Shown: positions 1 to 6,105, counted from the stretch's first letter. The stretch: 10,135 nt of DNA from Gammaproteobacteria bacterium (GCA_016200445.1 JACQEQ010000212.1:1-10135), one strand, 5' to 3'. Numbers and translations are program-made. Notes: a model not told the origin generated them from the letters alone.

Positions 1-2
1 GG

Positions 3-86
3 GGACGCGCGTTGCCGCCGGGTGTGAGCGCACATGATGGCGTGGCCGCATTTCCCGTCAATCGAATCCGGCGCAGAACATCATGA
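3..86 (+). CDS. C-terminal end of an upstream gene, possibly bioC (partial)
   Basis: A reading frame open from the window edge ends with TGA at 84-86. It overlaps the bioD start codon as ATGA (83-86), the arrangement of translationally coupled genes. Only about 27 residues are visible, ending in a basic tail (NRIRRRTS). In many proteobacteria the gene just before bioD is bioC, the malonyl-ACP O-methyltransferase that starts pimeloyl synthesis, so bioC is the natural guess. No diagnostic motif falls in this fragment. The other two forward frames close at positions 25-27 and 35-37, so this is the only frame reaching bioD. The identity is inferred from context only. Confidence 0.4.
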   Translation, partial: GRALPPGVSAHDGVAAFPVNRIRRRTS

Positions 87-769
87 AATACGGCTATTTT
101 ATTACCGGTACCGACACCGGCGCGGGCAAGACACGTATCTCTACTGCGTTGCTCGCTGCATTCAACGCGCGCGGATTTACTACCGCAGCGATGAAGCCCG
201 TCGCGACCGGTTGTTTCAACACCATAGAGGGTTTGCGTAACGACGACGCACTGCGCTTGCAACAACACGCCTCGCTTCCACTGAGCTACGAACAAATTAA
301 TCCGTACGCATTTGCCCCCGCGATTGCCCCGCACCTTGCAGCCGAGCAAGCTGGGCGGGTGATCGACATGGACCGCATCAAACACACCTTTGGTGCCGTG
401 GCGGTGCGTGCCGACGTGGTGATTGTGGAAGGAGTGGGCGGTTGGTTGGTGCCGCTCAATCGCGACGCCACAATTGCAGGTCTGGCAAAATCAATTGGGT
501 TGCCGGTGATACTCGTGGTCGCCATCCGCCTGGGTTGCTTGAATCACGCGTTGCTCAGCACCGAGAGCATCGAACAATCGGACCTTCCGTTTGCGGGCTG
601 GATTGCCAACCTCGTCGATCCTGCGATGCTATGCATCGATGAAAACATCGAAGCTCTCCGCGAGCGTATTGCAGCTCCGTGGCTGGGTAGTGTTCCATGG
701 AATCCGCAAGCGACAGCAACTGAGGACGCACAGCAGTTGCGCTTGCCGTTGCGGGGTGCAAATTCTTAG
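83..769 (+). CDS. bioD: ATP-dependent dethiobiotin synthetase BioD
   Basis: Cytoplasmic enzyme of biotin synthesis. It closes the ureido ring of 7,8-diaminopelargonic acid with CO2 and ATP to give dethiobiotin, the substrate of BioB. The 228-residue length is normal for the family. The Walker A P-loop is GTDTGAGKT (residues 9-17). The MKPVATG motif (37-43) carries the substrate-binding lysine. VEGVGGWLVPL (115-125) is the typical Mg/phosphate-binding loop. LPVILVVAIRLGCLNHALLS (140-159) matches the conserved BioD core strand and helix. The ATG overlaps the stop of the preceding frame (ATGA), which supports this start and a place at the end of a bio operon. The gene converges with a minus-strand gene 9 bp away. 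A weak hairpin (CGGGG 752-756 with CCCCG 770-774) lies across its end. Confidence 0.96.
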   Translation: MKYGYFITGTDTGAGKTRISTALLAAFNARGFTTAAMKPVATGCFNTIEGLRNDDALRLQQHASLPLSYEQINPYAFAPAIAPHLAAEQAGRVIDMDRIKHTFGAVAVRADVVIVEGVGGWLVPLNRDATIAGLAKSIGLPVILVVAIRLGCLNHALLSTESIEQSDLPFAGWIANLVDPAMLCIDENIEALRERIAAPWLGSVPWNPQATATEDAQQLRLPLRGANS

Positions 770-778
770 CCCCGAATT

Positions 779-1270
779 TCACTCATTTTCGTTGGCGACC
801 CAGCGCGTCAGTTTGAGAATTCGCGGGATACGCTGCAGCGAGAAAAAGACAATAACTGAACCCACTGACAGTAACACCAAATAAAGGACCTGGATTGCAG
901 AAAAAGTATTCGGGCTTGATTGGCCGTAGGAGATCGCCCCGAACATGGTAAATATTCCGCCTAACCCGGCACCGAGAATATGAAAAGTAAAGTCGACGGT
1001 CGACAGTTTCTTGCGGGTGAAGTTTTTCATAGCAAACGCCAGGACCACGCCGTGCTGCAACTCACCACCGATCAACACCTCATCGCCCGCTTTCGCCGCA
1101 GTCGATAAATCACGGTGCAACCGCACCGGCATCTCGCCCACACGGCAGGTGACTTGCGCGCTTTTTTCGACGACAGCCAGATCAGACACGATACCGCGTA
1201 CCAGTTTCAATTCCACATCAGCCTCCGCATACACCTTGGTCGTGAAGATAAATTCTGCGGAGGCAAGCAT
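779..1270 (-). CDS. Small membrane protein of unknown function, soluble N-terminal domain plus two transmembrane helices
   Basis: I do not recognise this 163-residue protein. Residues 1 to about 95 are soluble and rich in predicted beta strand, with the pattern GDEVLIGGELQHGVVLAFAM followed by a basic KNFTRKK; this resembles a small barrel or OB-like fold, but that is inference. Two hydrophobic helices follow. The first is around residues 96-115 (ILGAGLGGIFTMFGAI), the second around 125-148 (IQVLYLVLLSVGSVIVFFSL). A basic segment then ends in VANENE. There is no signal peptide, so it is probably an inner-membrane protein with both ends in the cytoplasm. It lies 132 bp downstream of the YbhB-like gene on the same strand and may be its distal partner. 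The start is uncertain: the ribosome-binding site before ATG 1270 is weak (GTGAG). Confidence 0.7.
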   Translation of the reverse strand: MLASAEFIFTTKVYAEADVELKLVRGIVSDLAVVEKSAQVTCRVGEMPVRLHRDLSTAAKAGDEVLIGGELQHGVVLAFAMKNFTRKKLSTVDFTFHILGAGLGGIFTMFGAISYGQSSPNTFSAIQVLYLVLLSVGSVIVFFSLQRIPRILKLTRWVANENE

Positions 1271-1402
1271 ACACTCACGCGCCTGCGACTACTTAAAAAA
1301 CATAGCAATTAGCAGCTTGCCAAACAGGGCCGTCAGCGTACCGAAACGCCGGGGTGTACGGCATTTCGTAACGCGAAGCGCGCGCCAATACGAGAGAGAA
1401 AA

Positions 1403-1957
1403 TTATCTTCCATACTGCCCCGTGAAGCTTGCTTTGCTAATAGCGTTCATGTTGACCATGAAGCCGGTGAGCGCGGCGCTTGTATTGGGCGAAAGCTCCA
1501 GTTTGTCGACGCTCAGAGCATAAATCGTGAAGTTATAGTGATGGGGTTTGTCTCCGGCCGGCGGACACGGGCCGCCCCAGCCCGGCACACCAAAGTCGGT
1601 ATTGATTTGGCGCGCACCGGCCGGCAATGCCCGGCCATTCGCTGTGCCAGCACCCTGTACCAAGCCGCTACTTGTGGTTGGGATGTTGACCACAACCCAA
1701 TGCCAAAACCCGGCGCCACCGGTTGGCGCGTCGGGGTCGTGCACCATCAGAGCAAAGCTCTTAGCGGCGGCGGGTGGATTTTTCCAGCTGATCTCGGGCG
1801 AGAGGTTTTCGCCGGTGCAGCCAAAGCCGTTGAACGCGAATTTTTGCGCGATGCTCGCGTTGGGTTGGATATCGGCGCTGCTGGCTTCGAAGCTTTGCGC
1901 GTTGACGGTTAATGACATTACGACGACGGGGGTAGCTAAAAGCAGGTGCTTGATCAT
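1403..1957 (-). CDS. YbhB/YbcL-family Raf kinase inhibitor-like protein (PEBP fold), exported
   Basis: A bacterial phosphatidylethanolamine-binding-protein-like protein. The biochemical role of the bacterial family is largely unknown. Family marks are DPDAP (residues 74-78), GFWHWVVVNIP (83-93), the GGPCPP loop (128-133) and HHYNFTIYAL (139-148); together the Asp, His and Pro residues form the anion-binding pocket. The N-terminus MIKHLLLATPVVVMSLTVNA is a signal peptide with likely cleavage after Ala20, so the mature protein is periplasmic. I chose ATG 1957 rather than ATG 1969. A GGAGAA ribosome-binding site lies five bases upstream, inside the longer frame, and the signal peptide begins properly there. 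The length of 184 residues is normal. It is downstream of the Hsp31-like gene on the same strand, with a palindromic repeat in the 100-bp gap. Confidence 0.92.
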   Translation of the reverse strand: MIKHLLLATPVVVMSLTVNAQSFEASSADIQPNASIAQKFAFNGFGCTGENLSPEISWKNPPAAAKSFALMVHDPDAPTGGAGFWHWVVVNIPTTSSGLVQGAGTANGRALPAGARQINTDFGVPGWGGPCPPAGDKPHHYNFTIYALSVDKLELSPNTSAALTGFMVNMNAISKASFTGQYGR

Positions 1958-1983
1958 GATGTTCTCCATTGCGAATTTGATTG

Positions 1984-2020
1984 CCCCTCATCCCAGCCTT
2001 CTCCTAAAGGGAGAAGGGGT
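1984..2020. repeat. Dispersed-type palindromic repeat (CCTTCTCC/GGAGAAGG hairpin)
   Basis: CCTTCTCC (1997-2004), a 5-base TAAAG spacer and GGAGAAGG (2010-2017) form a perfect 8-bp hairpin, preceded by CCCCTCATCCCAG. The overall pattern is the CCCTCA-CCC-CTCTCC...GGAGAGGGG kind of intergenic palindrome seen in many copies in proteobacterial genomes. It sits between two co-directional genes, so it could weaken read-through or stabilise mRNA ends. Copy number cannot be judged from one window. Confidence 0.6.
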
Positions 2021-2041
2021 CAAAGCGGCGTGTTAAGTGCT

Positions 2042-2056
2042 GTTAAAAGCTTTAAC
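2042..2056 (-). terminator. Possible weak terminator or hairpin after the Hsp31-like gene
   Basis: GTTAAA (2042-2047) and TTTAAC (2051-2056) form a perfect 6-bp AT-rich inverted repeat with a 3-base spacer, 6 bases past the stop codon of the minus-strand gene. It lacks a GC-rich stem and a following T run, so termination would be weak at best. Confidence 0.25.
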
Positions 2057-2062
2057 GGCAGT

Positions 2063-2773
2063 TCACGCGGCGGATTTTTTGGGTACGGCGCCGAGTGCCT
2101 CCAGCACGTGTTGCGCTACCAATGCCGACGACATCGGGTTCTGACCGGTGATCAAATTGCCGTCGCGCACCGCGAAGGCGTGCCAGTTGTCGGCTTTTTC
2201 GAATAGTCCGCCTTGCTCGCGCAAACGAGTTTCCAGCGCGAACGGCACGACCTGAGTTAAACCGGCGGCAGTCTCTTCGGCGTTGGTGAACGCGTTGATG
2301 CGCTTGCCGTGAAAAATGGATTTACCGTCGGCCCGTTTCGCGGTGACCAGCCCGGCCGGGCCATGACATACCGCCGCGATGATCTTGTCGGCTCGAAATG
2401 CGCTCTCGACGCAAAGTGTCACGCCTGGGTCCTTCGGCAAGTCCCACATGGTGCCGTGGCCGCCAGGGAAAAAGAGGGCGTCAAAACTTGCTGCATCCAC
2501 CTGGGCTGTGGTGAGTGTTGCGGCACATCGGCGTTGCGCGCCGGCATCGGCTAAAAAGCGTTCGACCTGTGCGCCATTCTCGCCCTTGGGTTTGATGCTC
2601 GCGGGGTCAAAAGGCACGGCACCACCCTTGGGTGAAGCGAGTTCGACGCTGAGTCCAGCATCGATGAATGCGTAATAGGGAACGGCAAGTTCCTCGGCCC
2701 AGATGCCGGTGGCTTTGCCGCTGTCGCCCAGCTTGGCGTTCGACGTCACGATCATCAGTACGCGTTTGTTCAT
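2063..2773 (-). CDS. Hsp31/DJ-1-like class I glutamine amidotransferase-fold protein, putative glyoxalase III
   Basis: A member of the DJ-1/PfpI superfamily of the Hsp31 type. Characterised relatives convert methylglyoxal to D-lactate without glutathione and have been reported as chaperones or deglycases. The nucleophile Cys136 lies in AVCHGPAGL (residues 134-142) with His137 beside it. A conserved glutamate (Glu27 or Glu28) is in GIWAEELAVPY, giving the Cys-His-Glu set of the yeast Hsp31 class. FFPGGHGTMWDLP (101-113) is the oxyanion-side loop and ASPKGG (46-51) is also typical. The 236-residue length is close to yeast Hsp31. There is no signal peptide, so it is cytoplasmic. A GAGGAA ribosome-binding site precedes ATG 2773. 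It diverges from a LysR-type gene that probably regulates it. The exact substrate is inferred. Confidence 0.93.
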   Translation of the reverse strand: MNKRVLMIVTSNAKLGDSGKATGIWAEELAVPYYAFIDAGLSVELASPKGGAVPFDPASIKPKGENGAQVERFLADAGAQRRCAATLTTAQVDAASFDALFFPGGHGTMWDLPKDPGVTLCVESAFRADKIIAAVCHGPAGLVTAKRADGKSIFHGKRINAFTNAEETAAGLTQVVPFALETRLREQGGLFEKADNWHAFAVRDGNLITGQNPMSSALVAQHVLEALGAVPKKSAA

Positions 2774-2897
2774 GGGGGTTCCTCGTTCGTTGGTGAGTGG
2801 TTGGGCGCGAATGCTTTGCCCGTGGTAGGACTGTATTGATCCAGCCAGCGGCGATAAAGTAGCGCTCCGGCAATTTAATAATTACGCGATGTAAACA
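2774..2897. promoter_or_regulatory. Divergent promoter region between the Hsp31-like gene and the LysR regulator
   Basis: These 124 bp lie between two outward-facing start codons and must hold both promoters, unless either gene is read from further away. An AT-rich block (2872-2884) contains AATT-TAAT-AATT, a small inverted repeat suitable as part of a LysR-type site. A minus-strand pair TTTATC-N17-TACAGT is a weak sigma-70 candidate for the Hsp31-like gene. I could not find a strong -35/-10 pair or a clear T-N11-A box. Confidence 0.45.
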
Positions 2898-3827
2898 ATG
2901 ACGAGTCGCAACTTTGGCCCGGTGCTGTTAGGCAGCATCGAACTGTTCTGCAAAGCTGCCGAGCTGGGTAATTTCACGGCGGCGGCGGAAGCGCTGGGCG
3001 TCACCCCGGCAGCGGTCAGCCGTTCGGTCGGGCGGCTCGAAGCGCGTCTGGGGTTACGCTTGTTCGTGCGCACCACGCGCCGGGTCGCACTGACCGACGA
3101 TGGGTGCGTGTACTTCGAACAATGCCGCGAAGCGCTGGCGCAAATTGAATTGGCCGAGCGTGCCATCACCGAACATCAAGTCGTGCCCAGCGGCGTGTTG
3201 CGCATCAGCGTGCCTACCGCCTACGGCCATTACCGCGTGCTGCCGTGTTTGCCGAAATTTGCCGCGCTGTACCCGCTGATCAAAATCGACATCCATGTTT
3301 CTAACCGCATCGTCGACTTTGTGGAAGAGGGGTACGATCTTGCCATTCGCATGGGCGAGCAGCAGGACTCGCGTCTGATCGTGCGCAAGCTGGAAGATGC
3401 AAAGCTGGGTGTATTCGCGTCACCGGCCTATCTCAAACGCTGCGGTGTGCCGAAAAATCTGGATGAATTACGTCAGCACGACTGCGTGCAATTCATCCTC
3501 CCCAGTACTGGTCGTCCGATGGCGTGGATCTTCCGGGACGGCGGCGCCGACGTGGATTTTGCATTTGATAGTCAGGTGCGCGTGCAGCAAGATTTGCTGG
3601 GTTGCGTGACCTATGCACGCGCTGGGGGCGGGTGTTTTCAGATTTATCATCACGTCGCGCAGGACGATGTCGCGCGCGGCGATCTGGTTGAAGTGCTACA
3701 CGCTTACAGTGGGCGAACCCGTCCATTTTCGATTGTGTATCCGCAGAACCGGCATCTCTCGGCGAAAGTCAGGGCGTTTGTCGACTTCATCGTGCAGGAA
3801 GTGCGCGCGGTTACATCCTCAGTCTAA
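2898..3827 (+). CDS. LysR-family transcriptional regulator
   Basis: A DNA-binding regulator of 309 residues, the usual LysR length. Residues about 10-70 are the winged helix-turn-helix: IELFCKAAELGNFTAAAEAL, then GVTPAAVSRSVGRLEARLGL with the recognition helix, then LFVRTTRRVALTDDG. Residues about 95-300 are the periplasmic-binding-protein-like effector domain, starting VPSGVLRISVPTAYG and including YDLAIRMGEQQDSRLIVRKL. The effector is unknown. The start is bounded by an in-frame TAA just upstream (2892-2894); the ribosome-binding site is poor. It diverges from the Hsp31-like gene, the standard layout of a LysR regulator and its target, so control of that gene, perhaps in response to reactive aldehydes or electrophiles, is a reasonable inference. 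It converges with the truncated porin 12 bp away. Confidence 0.95.
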   Translation: MTSRNFGPVLLGSIELFCKAAELGNFTAAAEALGVTPAAVSRSVGRLEARLGLRLFVRTTRRVALTDDGCVYFEQCREALAQIELAERAITEHQVVPSGVLRISVPTAYGHYRVLPCLPKFAALYPLIKIDIHVSNRIVDFVEEGYDLAIRMGEQQDSRLIVRKLEDAKLGVFASPAYLKRCGVPKNLDELRQHDCVQFILPSTGRPMAWIFRDGGADVDFAFDSQVRVQQDLLGCVTYARAGGGCFQIYHHVAQDDVARGDLVEVLHAYSGRTRPFSIVYPQNRHLSAKVRAFVDFIVQEVRAVTSSV

Positions 3828-3839
3828 TTCGAAGCGAGA

Positions 3840-4496
3840 CTAGGCGCTGCGCAGCAGACAGTGCGGTAGCACGGCAAGGCAGCGGCAACGACGTATCGCT
3901 TCTACATAAAACAGCGTACCGTGATCTGGATCGAAGGCACTTTCGTAATGATGGCTCGCGTGGCCCAAAATGCTCCGTGCGTCACCAGCGATATGCGCAA
4001 AAGGGTCGTTAGAATGCACCAGCATGGTCAGCGGCGTGTTGTGCTTACCGAACAGTACTGTTCCTGCGTTACCGCTGATGCCCACGAAACTGTCGCTACC
4101 GCCGAATGAGCTGGTGTTACCGCCTGCTTCATGGCCGCCGCCGCCCATATTGTCGAGATCGACCCCCGATTCGATTTGCCAAAACAAACGGGCCGATTCA
4201 TTTAGTTGTTGATTACCACGCACTCCCAAAATACTGCCATGGCTCGATAGCATAATTGTCTCTGGGACCCCGGCTCCCGCATCGCTATAGCCCAAGGCCA
4301 TGTACAACTTGCCGTAAATTTCGATGGCGTTGTCACCGGTGCGCACGTTGCCGGTCTCGGTGCCGTGGGTGTGCTCTTCACCCTTGGACGCAAAGGCATC
4401 GTGCCCGTGGATATGGCCGTTGTCGGCAAATAGGGGTGTATTTATCGCTACTGAGACTAGGGCGGCGAATGCCGACTTTTGAAAGGCAAATCTCAT
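3840..4496 (-). CDS. Truncated Gram-negative porin (OmpC/Porin_4-like), probably a pseudogene
   Basis: The N-terminal part of an outer-membrane general porin. MRFAFQKSAFAALVSVAINTPLFA is a signal peptide (cleavage near residue 24). A His-rich stretch follows (HIHGHDAF...EEHTHG, about 27-46), then first-strand porin motifs: IEIYGKLYMALGYSDA, SILGVRGNQQLNESARLFWQIESGVDL, SDSFVGISGNAGTVLFGKHNTPL and the constriction-loop-like NDPFAHIAGDARSILG. Only 218 residues are encoded against the usual 330-400. The tail (EAIRRCRCLAVLPHCLLRSA) is not beta-strand-like and lacks the terminal Phe needed for BAM insertion. The remaining strands are absent because the LysR gene lies 12 bp beyond. ATG 4496 is preceded by AGGAAG and starts the signal peptide; an open frame runs on upstream to 4676 but is not convincing. 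I infer a 3' deletion and a non-functional product. Confidence 0.75.
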   Translation of the reverse strand: MRFAFQKSAFAALVSVAINTPLFADNGHIHGHDAFASKGEEHTHGTETGNVRTGDNAIEIYGKLYMALGYSDAGAGVPETIMLSSHGSILGVRGNQQLNESARLFWQIESGVDLDNMGGGGHEAGGNTSSFGGSDSFVGISGNAGTVLFGKHNTPLTMLVHSNDPFAHIAGDARSILGHASHHYESAFDPDHGTLFYVEAIRRCRCLAVLPHCLLRSA

Positions 4497-4636
4497 CTGC
4501 TTCCTCACTTTACGGGTATCGTTTGAGGTGGCAGATGTTAGAGGAAGATATCCACTGTGCACATGCGTCATAATGTCGCAGGGCGGGATGTCGAGAACGG
4601 TGGACGCGTTGTGAAAAAAATTCGTAGCACATAACG

Positions 4637-4664
4637 GACGAGGGCCGCAAAGGCGGCCCTCGTC
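4637..4664 (-). terminator. Strong hairpin terminator after rpoH
   Basis: GACGAGGGCCGC (4637-4648), an AAAG loop and GCGGCCCTCGTC (4653-4664) form a perfect 12-bp stem, 19 bases past the rpoH stop. Read on the minus strand, a run of seven T follows only 16 bases beyond the hairpin (4614-4620). The U tract is therefore not adjacent, and some termination may need Rho or may occur at the later run. Confidence 0.8.
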
Positions 4665-4683
4665 AAACCTCAACAACCAAAGT

Positions 4684-5532
4684 TTACGCCTCTAAAGTAG
4701 CCTTCAATTTTTTCATCGCATTATTTTCCAGTTGCCGGATACGTTCTGCCGACACCTGGTACTTGTCAGCCAAATCTTGCAGCGTGAGTTTATCGTCGGC
4801 CAGCCAGCGATGCTGCAAAATATCCCGGCTGCGTTCATCAAGCGTAACCAGCGCATGATGCAGACGTTCGTTGCTGCGATCTTCCCACTGCGATTTTTCC
4901 AGCACCGTGGCCGGGTCGTGCCGCAGATCTTGCAGATACGCCGCAGGCGCCATCGACGCGTTATCGTCGTCGACATCGGCATGCGCGTCGAAGGCGGTGT
5001 CGTGGCCGCTCAAGCGCGATTCCATTTCCATCACGGTTTCCGCCGGCACGCCCAGGTCAGCGGCGATGGCATCGACTTCCGCTTTATTCATCCAGCCGAG
5101 GCGCTTCTTCGCACCGCGTAAATTAAAGAACAATTTGCGTTGCGCCTTGGTGGTGGCCACTTTGACGATGCGCCAGTTGCGCAGAATGTACTCGTGCATT
5201 TCAGCGCGAATCCAATGCACCGCAAACGACACCAGCCGCACGTTCATGCTCGGGTCGAAACGCTTGACCGCTTTCATCAAGCCGATGTTGCCTTCTTGCA
5301 CCAGATCAGCTTGCGGCAATCCGTAACCACTATAGCCACGCGCGATATGCACGACGAAACGCAGGTGCGACAACACCAGCTTTTGCGCCGCCATTAAATC
5401 TTGATCACGCTGCCAACGCACTGCCAGCTCATGTTCTTCCGCGCTGGTGAGAATCGGCACTTGATTAATAGCGCGCAGATAGCTGTCTAAGCCACCGGCA
5501 AGAGAGGGGACGAGAGTCATGGATTTGCGCAT
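4684..5532 (-). CDS. rpoH: RNA polymerase heat-shock sigma factor sigma-32
   Basis: Directs RNA polymerase to heat-shock promoters (chaperones, proteases). It has 282 residues, against 284 in E. coli. Region 1.2 is around 15-45. Region 2.2, the core-binding part, is DLVQEGNIGLMKAVKRFDP (76-94). Regions 2.3-2.4 (FAVHWIRAEMHEYILRNW, 103-120) recognise the -10 element. The RpoH box QRKLFFNLR (131-139) separates sigma-32 from other group 3 sigmas and overlaps the region controlled by chaperones and FtsH. Region 4.2 is LQDLADKYQVSAERIRQLEN (251-270). ATG 5532 is preceded by AAGGAA at six bases. The neighbours are not ftsE/ftsX, the common partners of rpoH in beta- and gamma-proteobacteria. The promoter is overlaid by a perfect CIRCE element, so HrcA repression is expected in addition to the protein-level control usual for sigma-32. 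Confidence 0.97.
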   Translation of the reverse strand: MRKSMTLVPSLAGGLDSYLRAINQVPILTSAEEHELAVRWQRDQDLMAAQKLVLSHLRFVVHIARGYSGYGLPQADLVQEGNIGLMKAVKRFDPSMNVRLVSFAVHWIRAEMHEYILRNWRIVKVATTKAQRKLFFNLRGAKKRLGWMNKAEVDAIAADLGVPAETVMEMESRLSGHDTAFDAHADVDDDNASMAPAAYLQDLRHDPATVLEKSQWEDRSNERLHHALVTLDERSRDILQHRWLADDKLTLQDLADKYQVSAERIRQLENNAMKKLKATLEA

Positions 5533-5558
5533 AGTCGATTCCTTGAGACTGGTTTCTG

Positions 5559-5567
5559 TTTATACCA
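5559..5567 (-). promoter_or_regulatory. Extended -10 promoter of rpoH
   Basis: The minus strand reads TGG-TATAAA, which fits an extended -10 element (TGnTATAAT) and lies 26 bases before the ATG. No good -35 hexamer is present at 16-18 bases; that position falls inside the CIRCE element. An extended -10 can work without a good -35. A bound HrcA repressor would cover the region just upstream of the -10. Confidence 0.55.
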
Positions 5568-5575
5568 AACGAAGT

Positions 5576-5602
5576 TTAGCACTCGTGTTTTAAGAGTGCT
5601 AA
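5576..5602 (-). promoter_or_regulatory. CIRCE operator (HrcA-binding inverted repeat) upstream of rpoH
   Basis: TTAGCACTC (5576-5584), nine bases, GAGTGCTAA (5594-5602): an exact match to the CIRCE consensus TTAGCACTC-N9-GAGTGCTAA on both arms. CIRCE is the operator of HrcA, the repressor best known for groESL and dnaK operons. The nearest start codon is that of rpoH, 43 bases away, and the element overlaps the expected -35 region of the rpoH promoter. On the other side the next gene starts 550 bp away, so rpoH is the target. Confidence 0.93.
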
Positions 5603-6042
5603 TCGGCAAAAAGGTTCTGAGATTTAGACGTTTTTGTTGCGTGGGAATAAAGCCTGGAACAACACATAAGGCACAGTTAAGGCAGAGGTGGCGTATCTCA
5701 GCCTGCTCGCGTGTCGCGATATGCTCTTCATCGCCTGGCACGCACAGACCAAGCAACATGCCTTCTCGTTCAGAACCGACACATCCATCTGCGACGGTGG
5801 AACTTTTGTGCAGCAGTCGATTTCTTTCAGCCCGCTATTGGGCGGTGAAGAATCTTTCCATGTCCAAGGCAGAAGTAGTTTTTGCATAAAAAACGGCGGC
5901 AATGCTGGCGGCTTTTCCGAGGGAACTGCCAGCACCACACGGCTGATGCATGAAGATCTGGCCATCTTCAATGCAAGGCGCCGCCATCATCGCTGGCGTG
6001 CCGATTGTTGGTATGTGCGCGGAGCGAAAAATATTCTGGCCG
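5603..6042. other. Long stretch without a convincing gene
   Basis: About 440 bp between the rpoH operator and the likely promoter of the next operon. Open frames exist in both directions. A plus-strand frame from GTG 5688 to 6164 has 158 codons but overlaps the start of the next gene. Minus-strand frames span 5624-5971 and 5835-6056. None shows family motifs, a good ribosome-binding site or normal amino-acid composition; the products are rich in Cys, Arg, His and Ser. The DNA could be a decayed gene or an untranslated regulatory stretch. No tRNA or repeat was seen. Confidence 0.5.
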
Positions 6043-6070
6043 CGTCGATTTTGCATCCGCTGGTTCGTCG
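6043..6070 (+). promoter_or_regulatory. Candidate ECF-sigma promoter for the DGPF/ECF42 operon
   Basis: CGTCGA (6043-6048), 17 bases, then CGTCG (6066-6070). From memory, ECF42 sigma factors use a -35 like TGTCGA and a -10 with a CGTC/CGA-type core. The match is five of six at -35 with a plausible spacer. It lies 81 bases before the first DGPF gene, whose operon ends with an ECF42 sigma gene, so autoregulation would make sense. Both motifs are short and occur by chance in GC-rich DNA. Confidence 0.35.
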
Positions 6071-6105
6071 TGTAGATAGAGCCCTACCCCAGCCGTTTAA
6101 AACCG

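Noticed and set aside
752..774. CGGGG/CCCCG hairpin across the bioD stop as a bidirectional terminator
   Set aside because: Five-bp stem with a 13-base loop and no T run on either strand; too weak to annotate.
1271..1402. CGTAC...GTACG inverted arms in the 132-bp gap as a terminator or operator
   Set aside because: Short arms with a mismatched interior and no flanking signals; likely chance. I see no other feature in this gap.
4497..4676. N-terminal extension of the porin frame to ATG 4676
   Set aside because: The signal peptide starts at ATG 4496 with a good AGGAAG site; the 60 extra residues have no membrane or domain character and would bury the signal peptide. The extension also runs through the rpoH terminator neighbourhood.
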